Positions 1 to 7,646 of a DNA stretch of 64,000 nt are shown one piece after another. A program made the position numbers and the translations under genes. The notes beneath the pieces are model-generated. The model was not told the DNA's origin. It ran no database searches and saw only the letters and a program-made list of their open reading frames with translations. This DNA is from Georgenia sp. SYP-B2076. Its GTDB lineage: Bacteria > Actinomycetota > Actinomycetes > Actinomycetales > Actinomycetaceae. The number at the start of each line of letters is the position of its first letter. The first letter of the stretch is position 1. The DNA is taken from NCBI RefSeq assembly GCF_003991205.1, contig NZ_RXOZ01000032.1, positions 62,001 to 126,000 on the forward strand. Direction: 5' to 3'.

Positions 1-239
1 CCGGGGTGGAGGACGAGCGGGGCGTCCGGGCCGGCGTCGACCAGGCGGGTGAGCTCGGGCTGGTCCTCCGCCGGGTCGATGACCGGGTACTTGTGGTTGT
101 CGAAGAGCCGGAAGAGGCGGTCGAGCCGCACGTCGTAGCTCGCGGGCTGGATCATCCCGGGCTCGTACGGGTCGATGAGGACCCGTCCTGCGTCGATCTG
201 GGCGCGAATGTCGCGGTCGGAGAGCAGCACGGCGACCAT
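1..239 (-). CDS. dcd: dCTP deaminase, 5' part only
   Basis: The minus strand opens with [12 protein letters not shown] and continues through [15 protein letters not shown] and NHKYPVIDP, the conserved N-terminal pattern of dCTP deaminase. This enzyme makes dUTP (or dUMP in the bifunctional form) for thymidylate synthesis in the cytosol. About 79 residues are visible; the rest, including the deaminase active site, lies before base 1. Two starts are possible: ATG at 239, or GTG at 230, which gives the usual MLLSDRD N-terminus. I chose ATG because a -10-like TTGGAT (246-251) lies exactly 6 nt upstream and no ribosome-binding site is seen, suggesting a leaderless message. Two palindromes lie upstream at 301-337. 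Confidence 0.93.
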   Translation of the reverse strand, partial: MVAVLLSDRDIRAQIDAGRVLIDPYEPGMIQPASYDVRLDRLFRLFDNHKYPVIDPAEDQPELTRLVDAGPDAPLVLHP

Positions 240-300
240 CCTGCCATCCAAGCAACCGCGGCCAGCCGCAGGTGTGGTGCCCGCCCTTGTGCGGTGACAG

Positions 301-337
301 GTCGTCTACTGACGACGACGCGTCATCTACTGACGAC
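301..337. promoter_or_regulatory. Tandem palindromic operator candidates upstream of dcd
   Basis: Two copies of a 16-bp palindrome lie 21 bp apart. The first is the perfect GTCGTC-TACT-GACGAC (301-316). The second is GTCATC-TACT-GACGAC (322-337), with one mismatch. Spacing of two helical turns puts both copies on the same face of the DNA, as expected for a cooperative dimeric regulator. They sit between the TM2 gene and dcd, 50-90 bp upstream of the likely dcd start. The regulator is unknown. Confidence 0.5.
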
Positions 338-348
338 GCGGCGGGTGG

Positions 349-909
349 TCAGTTGGTCAGCGGTCGCCCGTCCGCGTCGACGCTGTAGTACCCCGTCCTC
401 GACACGAGGTAGAGCACACCCTCGACGAGTCCCCACAGGTGGCCGAGCCCGAACGTCAGGATCGTCACGACGATCTGGAGGATGCCGATCCCGGTATATC
501 CGAGGTAGAAGCGGTGGATGCCGAGGCCGCCGAGCAGGATGCCGAGGACGCCGGCCACGACCCGCGACCGGGCGTGGGGATCCGCGTACGGCTGGTAGCC
601 GTACGGCTGCCCCTGGGGCGGCTGACCGGAAGTGGGCTGGCCATACTGCGGTTGCCCGTACTGAGGCTGGTCAAAGGGCGGCTGGCCCTGGCTGGAGGGC
701 GGCTGGCCGAAGTCCCGCTGGCTGGGGCCCGGCCCCGGCCCGGAAGGCGCGGCGCCGTACGCTGGCGGCCGGTCGAAGCCGGGAGCTCCGGGGACCTCTT
801 GGCCTGGGCCGGGGAGGTGCGGGCCGTCCGGTTGCCCGGCCCCCTCCGGAGGCACGGGTCGACCGCCGGCGTGCGGGTCGTCCGGACCGGGATTCGTGGG
901 GGTCGTCAT
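349..909 (-). CDS. TM2-domain membrane protein with Pro/Gln/Tyr/Gly-rich N-terminus
   Basis: A 186-residue protein. Residues 1-110 are low-complexity and rich in Pro, Gly, Gln and Tyr, with YGQPQYGQP-type repeats. Residues about 115-170 form a TM2 domain: a basic pair, a first membrane span (VVAGVLGILLGGLGIHRFYL), the conserved GxxHRFYLGY turn, and a second span ending in FGLGHLWGLVEG. TM2 proteins are small two-span membrane proteins of unknown function. Actinobacterial ones often carry such disordered cytosolic tails. A similar tail occurs on the RDD protein at 53449-54246. ATG 909 is preceded by a purine-rich GAGAGGCCAGAGG. Confidence 0.88.
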   Translation of the reverse strand: MTTPTNPGPDDPHAGGRPVPPEGAGQPDGPHLPGPGQEVPGAPGFDRPPAYGAAPSGPGPGPSQRDFGQPPSSQGQPPFDQPQYGQPQYGQPTSGQPPQGQPYGYQPYADPHARSRVVAGVLGILLGGLGIHRFYLGYTGIGILQIVVTILTFGLGHLWGLVEGVLYLVSRTGYYSVDADGRPLTN

Positions 910-963
910 GCCTCTGGCCTCTCGTCACCTAGGATGAGTTCGTCGTGCACGGACCGATATAGG

Positions 964-969
964 TATAGT
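964..969 (+). promoter_or_regulatory. -10 box of tRNA-Gly
   Basis: TATAGT lies 22 nt before the 5' end of the tRNA, within an AT-rich patch (gatataggtatagt) that stands out from the GC-rich background. No convincing -35 hexamer is seen at 17 bp. The opposite strand of the same patch (TATACCTATAT) could serve the divergent TM2 gene. Confidence 0.45.
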
Positions 970-990
970 GGCGACGCGTCACAGGCGCAC

Positions 991-1064
991 GCGGGTGTAG
1001 TTCAATGGTAGAACTTCAGCTTCCCAAGCTGATAGCGCGGGTTCGATTCCCGTCACCCGCTCCA
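991..1064 (+). tRNA. tRNA-Gly (anticodon CCC), CCA encoded
   Basis: It folds into a full cloverleaf. Acceptor GCGGGTG pairs perfectly with CACCCGC. The D arm is GTTC/GAAC. The anticodon stem TCAGC/GCTGA closes loop TTCCCAA, giving anticodon CCC. The T arm GCGGG-TTCGATT-CCCGT has one G-T pair at its base. The discriminator is T and the 3' CCA is encoded. It reads GGG codons, which are common in such a GC-rich genome. Confidence 0.97.
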
Positions 1065-1281
1065 CATGGAGGTGCACGGCAAGAGCCGCAGTCGGAGGTA
1101 GTCCGATGCGGCTCTTGCCGTCTCGACGAAGGTTGTCGTAAACCAGCCGGCACAGACGTCGCTCATGATGATCGGGGGGCGGGGCCGCTCCAGTGCCACG
1201 GACCACTTCGGTGGAGGGAACCGGCACCGAGTTGGACCAAACGCGGTGCGCCGCGCGGACCGCGCGCGTAGCCTCCCGGCC

Positions 1282-1665
1282 ATGGACTTCCGCCTCGAGC
1301 TCGTCCAGGTCCCCGTCTCCGATGTCGACCGCGCCAAGGACTTCTACACCGAGAAGGCCGGCTTCCACGTCGACCACGACCACGACGTCGGCGGCGGCAT
1401 CCGCTTCGTCCAGCTCACCCCGCCGGGCTCGCCGGCGTCGATCGCGATCGGCACGGGGCTGAGCACGATGGCGCCGGGCTCGGTGGAGGGCCTGCAGCTG
1501 GTCGTCACCGACATCGAGGCGGCCCACGACGAGCTCGCGGCGCGCGGGACGGACGTCAGCGACATCCAGGACATGCCCTGGGGCTCCTTCGTCTTCTTCG
1601 CCGACCCGGACGGCAACCGGTGGGCCGTCCAGCAGATCACACCTCGCACCGCCGCCGGCGCCTGA
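1282..1665 (+). CDS. VOC-family (glyoxalase/bleomycin-resistance fold) protein
   Basis: A 127-residue single-domain vicinal oxygen chelate protein. It has the typical VPVSDVDRAKDFYTEKAGF start, the strand LQLVVTDIEAAHDELAARG in the middle, and the end motif FFADPDGNRWAVQQ. This is the common actinobacterial glyoxalase-like subfamily, whose substrates are mostly unknown; the lone copy would dimerise to form the metal site. ATG 1282 starts where family similarity starts. TAGCCT at 1269-1274 lies 7 nt upstream with no Shine-Dalgarno, so the message may be leaderless. Confidence 0.88.
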   Translation: MDFRLELVQVPVSDVDRAKDFYTEKAGFHVDHDHDVGGGIRFVQLTPPGSPASIAIGTGLSTMAPGSVEGLQLVVTDIEAAHDELAARGTDVSDIQDMPWGSFVFFADPDGNRWAVQQITPRTAAGA

Positions 1666-1761
1666 CGCCCAGCACCCCCCGCGACACCGCTGACGCCCGG
1701 CGGCCAGGACCACCAGGGCGGACCGCCAGGACTGCCGAGGCCGCGACGACGGCCCGGGACG

Positions 1762-3579
1762 TCATGGCCGCCGCGCCCCCGCCGTCGTCCGCTCCCGCGC
1801 GAGGGTGCGCCAGAGCCAGCCCGACGGCACCTCGCGGCCGTGGATCACGTACTCCCGGGTCGCCTCGTCCACGACGGTGTTCTCCAGGTCCAGGCGCGCA
1901 CCCGGCTGCCCGGCGAGCAGGATCTCGTCGCCCGGCGCGAGCACGAAGTCGTCGTCCGGCGCGATGGTCCGCTCCTGCCCCCTGACCACCACGAGCGGCA
2001 CGGCGGCGACGGGCCGGTCCCGGTCGTCCGGGCTGCGCAGGAGGTCGCCGATCCGGGCCTGCCCCATCCGCAGCCACGAGAGGAGCGGCGCCGCCTCGGC
2101 CTCGCCGAGCGCCAGCTTCCAGGTCGTCAGCGCGTCCGTCCCGCACCGCTCCGCTAGGCGGGCGACCACCTCCTCGGCCCAGTCCTCGTCACGGGCGCCG
2201 ATCTCCTTCAGCAGGTACAGCAGCACCGGGCTGCCCAGGTGGGCGAGCACCTCGTGCGCGACCACCTCCGCGGGCACCATCACCAGGTCGATGTCCTGCT
2301 GCTCGAAGAGGGGGTCGTTGGCACGGGAGTTCTGGCGCGCGACGAGGAACAGCGCCGGGTTCGCCCGCCGCGCGGCGGCGACGAGCGTCAGGTTCGCGAT
2401 GTCGTCGTTGTTCGCGGCGATGAGACCGACCGCCCGCGCGACGTCGGCCCGGGCCATCACCACGTCCTCGGGCTCGTCGGTGCGGATCACGGTCGGGTCG
2501 TCGCTGGTCGTGGTGCCCCGGTCGACGACGGTCACCTCCAGCCCGCTCTGGCGCAGGTCCGCCGTGAGCTCCTGCCCGAAGCGGCCGTAGCCGCAGACCA
2601 CCCAGCGGCCCCGCTGCACCGGCGCGCCGCGGGCGGGCATCGTGTCCCCCGGCAGGGCCGTCAGCCACTGGATCAGCTGGTACCCCGCCGGCGCCTGCAG
2701 CGCGAGGCGGAGCCGCTCCCCGAAGACGTCGAACGGGTTGACGACGGTGGGACCGCCGAAGGCCGCCATCCGCTGCGCCATCGTGCGCGAGAGCGTGCGC
2801 GCCACCACCGGCAGATCGGGACGCAGGAGCGCCGCCGCCGTCGTGACGGCAAGGTTCGTCCGGTCGTCCTCGGCCAGCGCGAGCACCCCCGCACAGCGCG
2901 GGTGCGTCAGGCCGGCGGCGACGAGGTTCCCGGGGTTGCCCGGGTCCCCCGCCAGGCCCGGGACGTCCGAGCGGTAAGACTGCGTGTCCAGCTCGGCGAT
3001 CCGAGCCTCGGAGCCGTCGACGACGACGAAGCGGCGGCCGAGCGCGTCGAGCGACTCCCCCAGCAGCTTCCCCGTCTGCCCCTGCCCGGCCATGAGCCAG
3101 AAGGGCTCACGCAGCCGGGTGACCTGACGCACGAAACGCTGCAGGGCCACCGCCCGGCGGAACTCCCGGTCCTGCAGCAGCGCGAGCAGCGTGCCGATGG
3201 CGTAGGCCCAGCCGACCACCGTCAGGAAGATGGAGAACGTGAGCCAGAGCCGCTGGGCCTCGGTGTACGGGGCGGGGATCTCGCCGAAGCCGATCGTCGT
3301 GGCGGTGTAGCTCATGACGTAGAACGCGTCGAGCAGCCCCACGCGCACCGCCTGCCCGGACGCGTCCCGGCCGGGGATCAGCATCAGTCCGAGCACCGTG
3401 ACGGCGAAGATCAGGACGAGCACGATCAGCGGCGGGCGCATCCGGCGCAGCACGAGGAACACCGTGGCCGTCGCCTGCTCGGCGGAGGCGTCGTCGCGTC
3501 GGAGCCGCTCGTCGTCGGCCGCCCGCCGGGCGCCGGGCCCGAACAACCGGTACCAGAAGGTCAGCAGCGGGTTCCCCAC
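1762..3579 (-). CDS. Two-pore-helix ion channel with two NAD-binding RCK domains
   Basis: A 605-residue membrane protein. A span at about 50-69 is followed by a pore loop whose filter reads TIGFGE (95-100), then a second span (111-135). This is a potassium-channel-like pore, although potassium filters normally read TVGYGD. Two Rossmann-type TrkA-N/RCK domains follow, at about 160-320 (MAGQGQTGKLLG) and 330-470 (VVCGYGRFGQEL), then a TrkA-C-like tail. Both RCK units on one chain means a dimer could supply four gating domains. The start is GTG with GGAGAG upstream. The small membrane gene lies 15 nt upstream on the same strand and is probably a partner. Confidence 0.85.
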   Translation of the reverse strand: MGNPLLTFWYRLFGPGARRAADDERLRRDDASAEQATATVFLVLRRMRPPLIVLVLIFAVTVLGLMLIPGRDASGQAVRVGLLDAFYVMSYTATTIGFGEIPAPYTEAQRLWLTFSIFLTVVGWAYAIGTLLALLQDREFRRAVALQRFVRQVTRLREPFWLMAGQGQTGKLLGESLDALGRRFVVVDGSEARIAELDTQSYRSDVPGLAGDPGNPGNLVAAGLTHPRCAGVLALAEDDRTNLAVTTAAALLRPDLPVVARTLSRTMAQRMAAFGGPTVVNPFDVFGERLRLALQAPAGYQLIQWLTALPGDTMPARGAPVQRGRWVVCGYGRFGQELTADLRQSGLEVTVVDRGTTTSDDPTVIRTDEPEDVVMARADVARAVGLIAANNDDIANLTLVAAARRANPALFLVARQNSRANDPLFEQQDIDLVMVPAEVVAHEVLAHLGSPVLLYLLKEIGARDEDWAEEVVARLAERCGTDALTTWKLALGEAEAAPLLSWLRMGQARIGDLLRSPDDRDRPVAAVPLVVVRGQERTIAPDDDFVLAPGDEILLAGQPGARLDLENTVVDEATREYVIHGREVPSGWLWRTLARERTTAGARRP

Positions 3580-3594
3580 GACGCTCTCCGGTGG

Positions 3595-3981
3595 CTAGCG
3601 ACGGTGGAACGACACGGTCTCGATGAGGAGCAGCGTGACGGAGACGAGGTTGGCCAGCAGCGCGCCGCCGGACAGGGACACCACGCTCGCCGTCGCCTCG
3701 GGGCCGGGCGGGCCCGCCGACGCGGCGGAGGCGTACGCCCAGACGGTCGCCGCCGCGATGAGCTGCAGGTCCGCGACGAGGCTGGTGGCCAGGTGGACGG
3801 CGCCGATCTGGGTGCGGTCGCCGAACTTCAGCACGGTGGCGATGAGGTTGACCACGACGGCGGCGAAGAGCTCGAAGATGTTGTGGACCGCCGGGTCCGA
3901 GATGTCGCCGATGAAGAAGCCGAAGTTGAGGGTGGCGGCGAGCACCACGAAGAAGCCGAAGACCACCTTCTCGAGGTTCAT
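3595..3981 (-). CDS. Four-span membrane protein, DUF6394-like, partner of the RCK channel
   Basis: A 128-residue protein of four hydrophobic helices: FGFFVVLAATLNFGFFIG, the FELFAAVVVNLIATVL region, the ATSLVADLQLIAAATVW region, and a C-terminal span ending in LLIETVSF. A charged KFGDRTQIG loop sits between helices 2 and 3. The pattern NIFELFAAVVVNLIATVLKF matches what I remember of the DUF6394 family. No function is established. It ends 15 nt before the RCK channel gene on the same strand, so the two are probably cotranscribed. ATG 3981 is chosen over an upstream open stretch because similarity begins at MNLEKVVFGF. Confidence 0.7.
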   Translation of the reverse strand: MNLEKVVFGFFVVLAATLNFGFFIGDISDPAVHNIFELFAAVVVNLIATVLKFGDRTQIGAVHLATSLVADLQLIAAATVWAYASAASAGPPGPEATASVVSLSGGALLANLVSVTLLLIETVSFHRR

Positions 3982-4065
3982 CGCGGCTCCAGGCGCCGTC
4001 GCCAGGTTCAAGGCATGCGCATCGTACCGAGCGGGGCACAGCCGCGCGCGGACAGTCGTGTGCAC

Positions 4066-4803
4066 TCAGCGCCCGAGACCGCCGAGCTCGAGCACCGGCG
4101 CGAGCGCCCACCAGTTCGCCGCGGCCAGCACGACGACGAACGTCAGGTGCCAGCACCACCGCGGCACCCGCGTCAGCTGGGCGAGCACCGCCGGGTCCGA
4201 GGCGGGCGAGCTGTGCCGGACGACGGCGCCCAGGTGCCGCCAGGACCCGACCAGGAGGAACGCCCCCATCCCGAGGACCACCGACGCCTGGGCCACGCCG
4301 GAGCCCCACCACCAGAGCGCGGCGGTGACGGCGGTGAGTGCGACCATGACGGCGGCCGTGTAGATCGAGCGCACCCGGACGAGGGCGCCGAGCAGCAGCA
4401 GCGCCGTCACGGCGAGGACCGGCGGCGCCCACCCGGCGGCCGCGAGCTGCACGGCGGCGGCGCCGACGACGGCCGGGGCCGGGTAGCCCGCCCAGGTGGT
4501 CAGCGCCCGGCCGGCCCCGCGGGACGGGCCGACCGTGACGGCGTGGCCGGACATGTCCCCGCGCAGCACGAGCCCGGTGAACCGGCGGCCGCAGAGCAGC
4601 CCGACGAGCCCGTGCCCCAGCTCGTGGACCACCGTGACGAGCACCCGCGCCCCGCGCCACAGCGGCGGCGCGAGGACCACGGCCGCGACGACGGCGAGCA
4701 CCAGCGCCGCGACGGGCCAGGCGCTAGCCGGGACGAGGTCGGGCTGCAGGCGCTGCCAGGCCTGCGCCCACCACCGGCCCACTTCCGTGATCAGCTCTGT
4801 CAC
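4066..4803 (-). CDS. M50-family membrane metallopeptidase
   Basis: A 245-residue polytopic protein with the zinc protease motif HELGH at about 61-65, inside the sequence VVHELGHGLVGLLCGRR. This is the S2P/M50 arrangement, in which the active site lies within a membrane helix. No PDZ domain is present, so it belongs to the simple M50 peptidases common in actinobacteria. The metal-ligand Asp expected in the later helix is not obvious to me. Its substrate is unknown. It lies 84 nt upstream of the channel-partner gene on the same strand and might share its transcript. Confidence 0.8.
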   Translation of the reverse strand: MTELITEVGRWWAQAWQRLQPDLVPASAWPVAALVLAVVAAVVLAPPLWRGARVLVTVVHELGHGLVGLLCGRRFTGLVLRGDMSGHAVTVGPSRGAGRALTTWAGYPAPAVVGAAAVQLAAAGWAPPVLAVTALLLLGALVRVRSIYTAAVMVALTAVTAALWWWGSGVAQASVVLGMGAFLLVGSWRHLGAVVRHSSPASDPAVLAQLTRVPRWCWHLTFVVVLAAANWWALAPVLELGGLGR

Positions 4804-4871
4804 GGGCCCATCCTCCCCCGGCCCGGGCCGTTCGGGAGGCGCCCGGACCAGAACCCCCTTAGGAAGGAGGG

Positions 4872-5831
4872 ATGACCGCCTACGGATTCCATGCCTCGCA
4901 CGAGCAGATCGCCCCCAGCCGGCTCCTGAGCGACGTCAAGGCCGCCGAGGAGGCCGGCTTCGAGATGGCCATGTGCTCCGACCACTTCGCGCCGTGGAGC
5001 GCGCGGCAGGGCCACTCCGGGTTCACCTGGTCCTGGCTCGGCGCCGCCCTGGCGACCACGTCGCTCCGGCTCGGCTGCGTCAACGCGCCGGGCCAGCGCT
5101 ACCACCCGGCGATCGTCGCCCAGGCCTCGGCGACCCTGGGCGAGATGTTCCCGGGACGGTTCTGGTTCGCGCTGGGCTCCGGCCAGGCGATGAACGAGCA
5201 CATCACCGGAGAGCCCTGGCCACGCAAGGAGGTCCGCCTGGAGCGGCTGGAGGAGTGCGTGCGCATCATCCGCCGCCTCCACGCCGGCGAGGAGGTCACC
5301 CACGAGGGCCTCGTGACCGTCGACCGGGCCCGCCTGTACGACCTGCCGGCCGAACCGGTGCCGCTGGTCGGCGCCGCCATCTCCGCGAGCACCGCCGCCC
5401 GGGCCGCGCGCTGGGCGCAGGGCCTGATCACGATCAACCAGCCCCACGACACGTTGCGCGAGGTGGTGGCCGCCTACCGCGACGCCGGGGGCGCCGGTCC
5501 CCTCGCGCTGCAGGTCCACCTCTCGTGGGCGCCCACGGAGGCCGAGGCCGCGGCGATCGCCCGGGACCAGTGGCGCAGCAACGTCTTCGCCGAGCCGCTC
5601 AGCCTCGACCTGCCCACCCCGGAGCACTTCGACATCGCGAGCGCGGACGTCACCGACGCCGCGGTCGCCGGGGCGGTGCGCATCTCGGCCGACCCGGCCC
5701 AGCACGTGGCCTGGCTGCGTGAGTACGCGGAGCTCGGCTTCGACGAGATCTACCTCCACCACGTGGGCCAGGACCAGCGCGCCTGGCTCGAGACCGCCGC
5801 CACCGAGGTGCTGCCCGCGCTGCGGGCCTGA
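4872..5831 (+). CDS. LLM-class FMN-dependent oxidoreductase, TIGR03885-like
   Basis: A 319-residue TIM-barrel flavoprotein of the luciferase-like monooxygenase group, with the opening YGFHASHEQ, the DHFAPW segment and the FWFALGSGQAMNEHI core. It matches the subgroup described as probable non-F420 flavin oxidoreductases (TIGR03885). The reaction is unknown. A very strong ribosome-binding site (AGGAAGGAGG) abuts ATG 4872. It is followed 98 nt later by the GH13 enzyme on the same strand. I recall this subgroup recurring beside trehalose-synthase-like GH13 genes, which suggests a shared task in storage-sugar or osmolyte metabolism. Confidence 0.85.
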   Translation: MTAYGFHASHEQIAPSRLLSDVKAAEEAGFEMAMCSDHFAPWSARQGHSGFTWSWLGAALATTSLRLGCVNAPGQRYHPAIVAQASATLGEMFPGRFWFALGSGQAMNEHITGEPWPRKEVRLERLEECVRIIRRLHAGEEVTHEGLVTVDRARLYDLPAEPVPLVGAAISASTAARAARWAQGLITINQPHDTLREVVAAYRDAGGAGPLALQVHLSWAPTEAEAAAIARDQWRSNVFAEPLSLDLPTPEHFDIASADVTDAAVAGAVRISADPAQHVAWLREYAELGFDEIYLHHVGQDQRAWLETAATEVLPALRA

Positions 5832-5929
5832 CGCCGAGCCGACATCCACGCACGCACGCGCGTGACCGAGACGCCCGACCCGGCCCTGGGACATGGGCCG
5901 AGGGAGTGGCTCGCCGAAAGGTTGATGCA

Positions 5930-7606
5930 ATGAGAATGACCGAGACGTCGGACCTGTGGTGGAAGAACGCCGTCATCTACTGCCTGGACATCGAGACCTT
6001 CTTCGACGCCGACGGCGACGGCGTCGGCGACATCGGGGGGCTCGCCGAACGCATCGACTACCTCGCCGAGCTCGGCGTGACCTGCCTGTGGCTCATGCCG
6101 TTCTACCCCACGCCGGACCGCGACGACGGCTACGACGTCACCGACTACTACGGGGTCGACGCCCGCCTCGGGACGCACGGGGACGTCGTCGAGCTGATCC
6201 GGACCGCGAAGGACCGGGGGATGCGGGTGATCGCCGACCTGCTCATCAACCACACCTCCGACCAGCACCCCTGGTTCAAGCAGGCCCGGCGCAGCACGGA
6301 CAACCCGTACCGCGACTACTACGTCTGGCGCGCGGACCCGCCGCCGGACACCTCCGACCAGGTCGTCTTCCCGGACAAGGAGGACTCCATCTGGGCGCTC
6401 GACGACAAGACCGGCGAGTGGTACCTCCACCACTTCTACTCCCACCAGCCGGACCTGAACATCGCCAACCCCAAGGTCCGCGACGAGATCAGCAAGACCA
6501 TCGGGTTCTGGCTCCAGCTCGGCATCGACGGCTTCCGGGTCGACGCCGTGCCCTTCTTCCTCGCGGACGTCGGCCTCGGCGAGGGGGCCGACGACGCCCC
6601 CCGGGACCCGCACACCTACCTCAAGCAGATCCGGGCCTTCCTCGGCCGGCGCAAGGGCGACGCGATCCTCCTGGGGGAGGTGAACCTGCCCCACGAGGAG
6701 CAGCAGCTCTACTTCGGGCAGAACGGCGGCGACGAGCTGAACATGATGTTCGACTTCATCTCGATGCAGAACCTGTACCTCTCCCTCGCGCGCGCCGACG
6801 CCGGGCCGCTGGCCACCGCCCTGCAGGACCGGCCCGCGATCCCGCCGGACTGCCAGTGGGCGACGTTCGTGCGCAACCACGACGAGCTGACGCTGGACAA
6901 GCTCTCCGACGACGAGCGGGCGGAGGTCTTCGCGGCCTTCGGGCCCGAGGAGGAGATGCAGGTCTACGGCCGCGGCCTCAAGCGGCGGCTGCCGCCCATG
7001 CTCGGAGGGGACCCCCGGCGCGTGCGCATGGTCTACTCGCTCCTCTTCTCCCTGCCCGGCACGCCGACCCTGTACTACGGCGAGGAGATCGGCATGGGCG
7101 AGGACCTGGCGGCGGAGGGCCGCATGGCGGTGCGTACGCCCATGCAGTGGTCGGACGACGTCAACGGCGGCTTCTCGACGGCCGCGCCCTCCCGCCTGAT
7201 CTCCCCCGTCGTCGGTGACGGCTACGGCCCGGAGCACGTCAACGCGGCCGACCAGGTGCGCGATCCCGGCTCGCTGTGGAACTTCATGCGCGACCTCATC
7301 CAGGCCTACCGCTCGTGTCCCGAGCTGGGCTGGGGCGAGTTCACCGTGCTCGAGCAGCCGCACGCCCAGGTCATGGCGCACCAGAGCACGTGGCACACGT
7401 CCTCCGTGGTCGCGGTGCACAACCTGGGCCCCGAGCCGCTCACCGTGCCGCTCACGCTGGACGTGCCGGGCGGGAGCGACCTGGTGGACCTGCTGCGCGA
7501 CGGCACCACGCCGGTCTCGCCCGACGGCGCCGCCGAGGTCACCCTGGACGGGTACGGCTACCGGTGGCTGCGCGTGCGGCACGACGGCGAGCGTCGCCTG
7601 CCCTGA
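5930..7606 (+). CDS. GH13 alpha-glucosyl enzyme, trehalose-synthase-like
   Basis: A 558-residue (beta/alpha)8 GH13 enzyme with the family's catalytic triad visible: nucleophile Asp205 in GIDGFRVDA, acid/base Glu250 in LLGEVN, and Asp318 in VRNHDEL. The opening DLWWKNAVIYCLDI, the motif LINHTSDQHPWF and the ending RTPMQWS...GGFS follow trehalose synthase (GH13_16). That enzyme interconverts maltose and trehalose and also supplies maltose to maltokinase. No fused maltokinase is present, and the length suits the shorter members often labelled alpha-amylase family. ATG 5930 has GAAAGG 8 nt upstream. The exact substrate is inferred. Confidence 0.82.
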   Translation: MRMTETSDLWWKNAVIYCLDIETFFDADGDGVGDIGGLAERIDYLAELGVTCLWLMPFYPTPDRDDGYDVTDYYGVDARLGTHGDVVELIRTAKDRGMRVIADLLINHTSDQHPWFKQARRSTDNPYRDYYVWRADPPPDTSDQVVFPDKEDSIWALDDKTGEWYLHHFYSHQPDLNIANPKVRDEISKTIGFWLQLGIDGFRVDAVPFFLADVGLGEGADDAPRDPHTYLKQIRAFLGRRKGDAILLGEVNLPHEEQQLYFGQNGGDELNMMFDFISMQNLYLSLARADAGPLATALQDRPAIPPDCQWATFVRNHDELTLDKLSDDERAEVFAAFGPEEEMQVYGRGLKRRLPPMLGGDPRRVRMVYSLLFSLPGTPTLYYGEEIGMGEDLAAEGRMAVRTPMQWSDDVNGGFSTAAPSRLISPVVGDGYGPEHVNAADQVRDPGSLWNFMRDLIQAYRSCPELGWGEFTVLEQPHAQVMAHQSTWHTSSVVAVHNLGPEPLTVPLTLDVPGGSDLVDLLRDGTTPVSPDGAAEVTLDGYGYRWLRVRHDGERRLP

Positions 7607-7646
7607 CGGCGGCACCCCTCCGCGTCGCCGCCGGGGCGGCGTCCCA

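Noticed and set aside
2239-4875. A very long open frame on the plus strand (about 878 codons) opposite the channel, membrane-partner and M50 genes
   Set aside because: Its translation is low-complexity Arg/Gly/Ala/Asp-rich with no domain. The minus-strand genes have clear motifs. Long antisense open frames are expected at this GC content.
7625-7640. Terminator between GH13 and pirin genes
   Set aside because: CGCCGC-CGGG-GCGGCG is a short GC hairpin without a T-run; similar hairpins are frequent by chance at this GC content.
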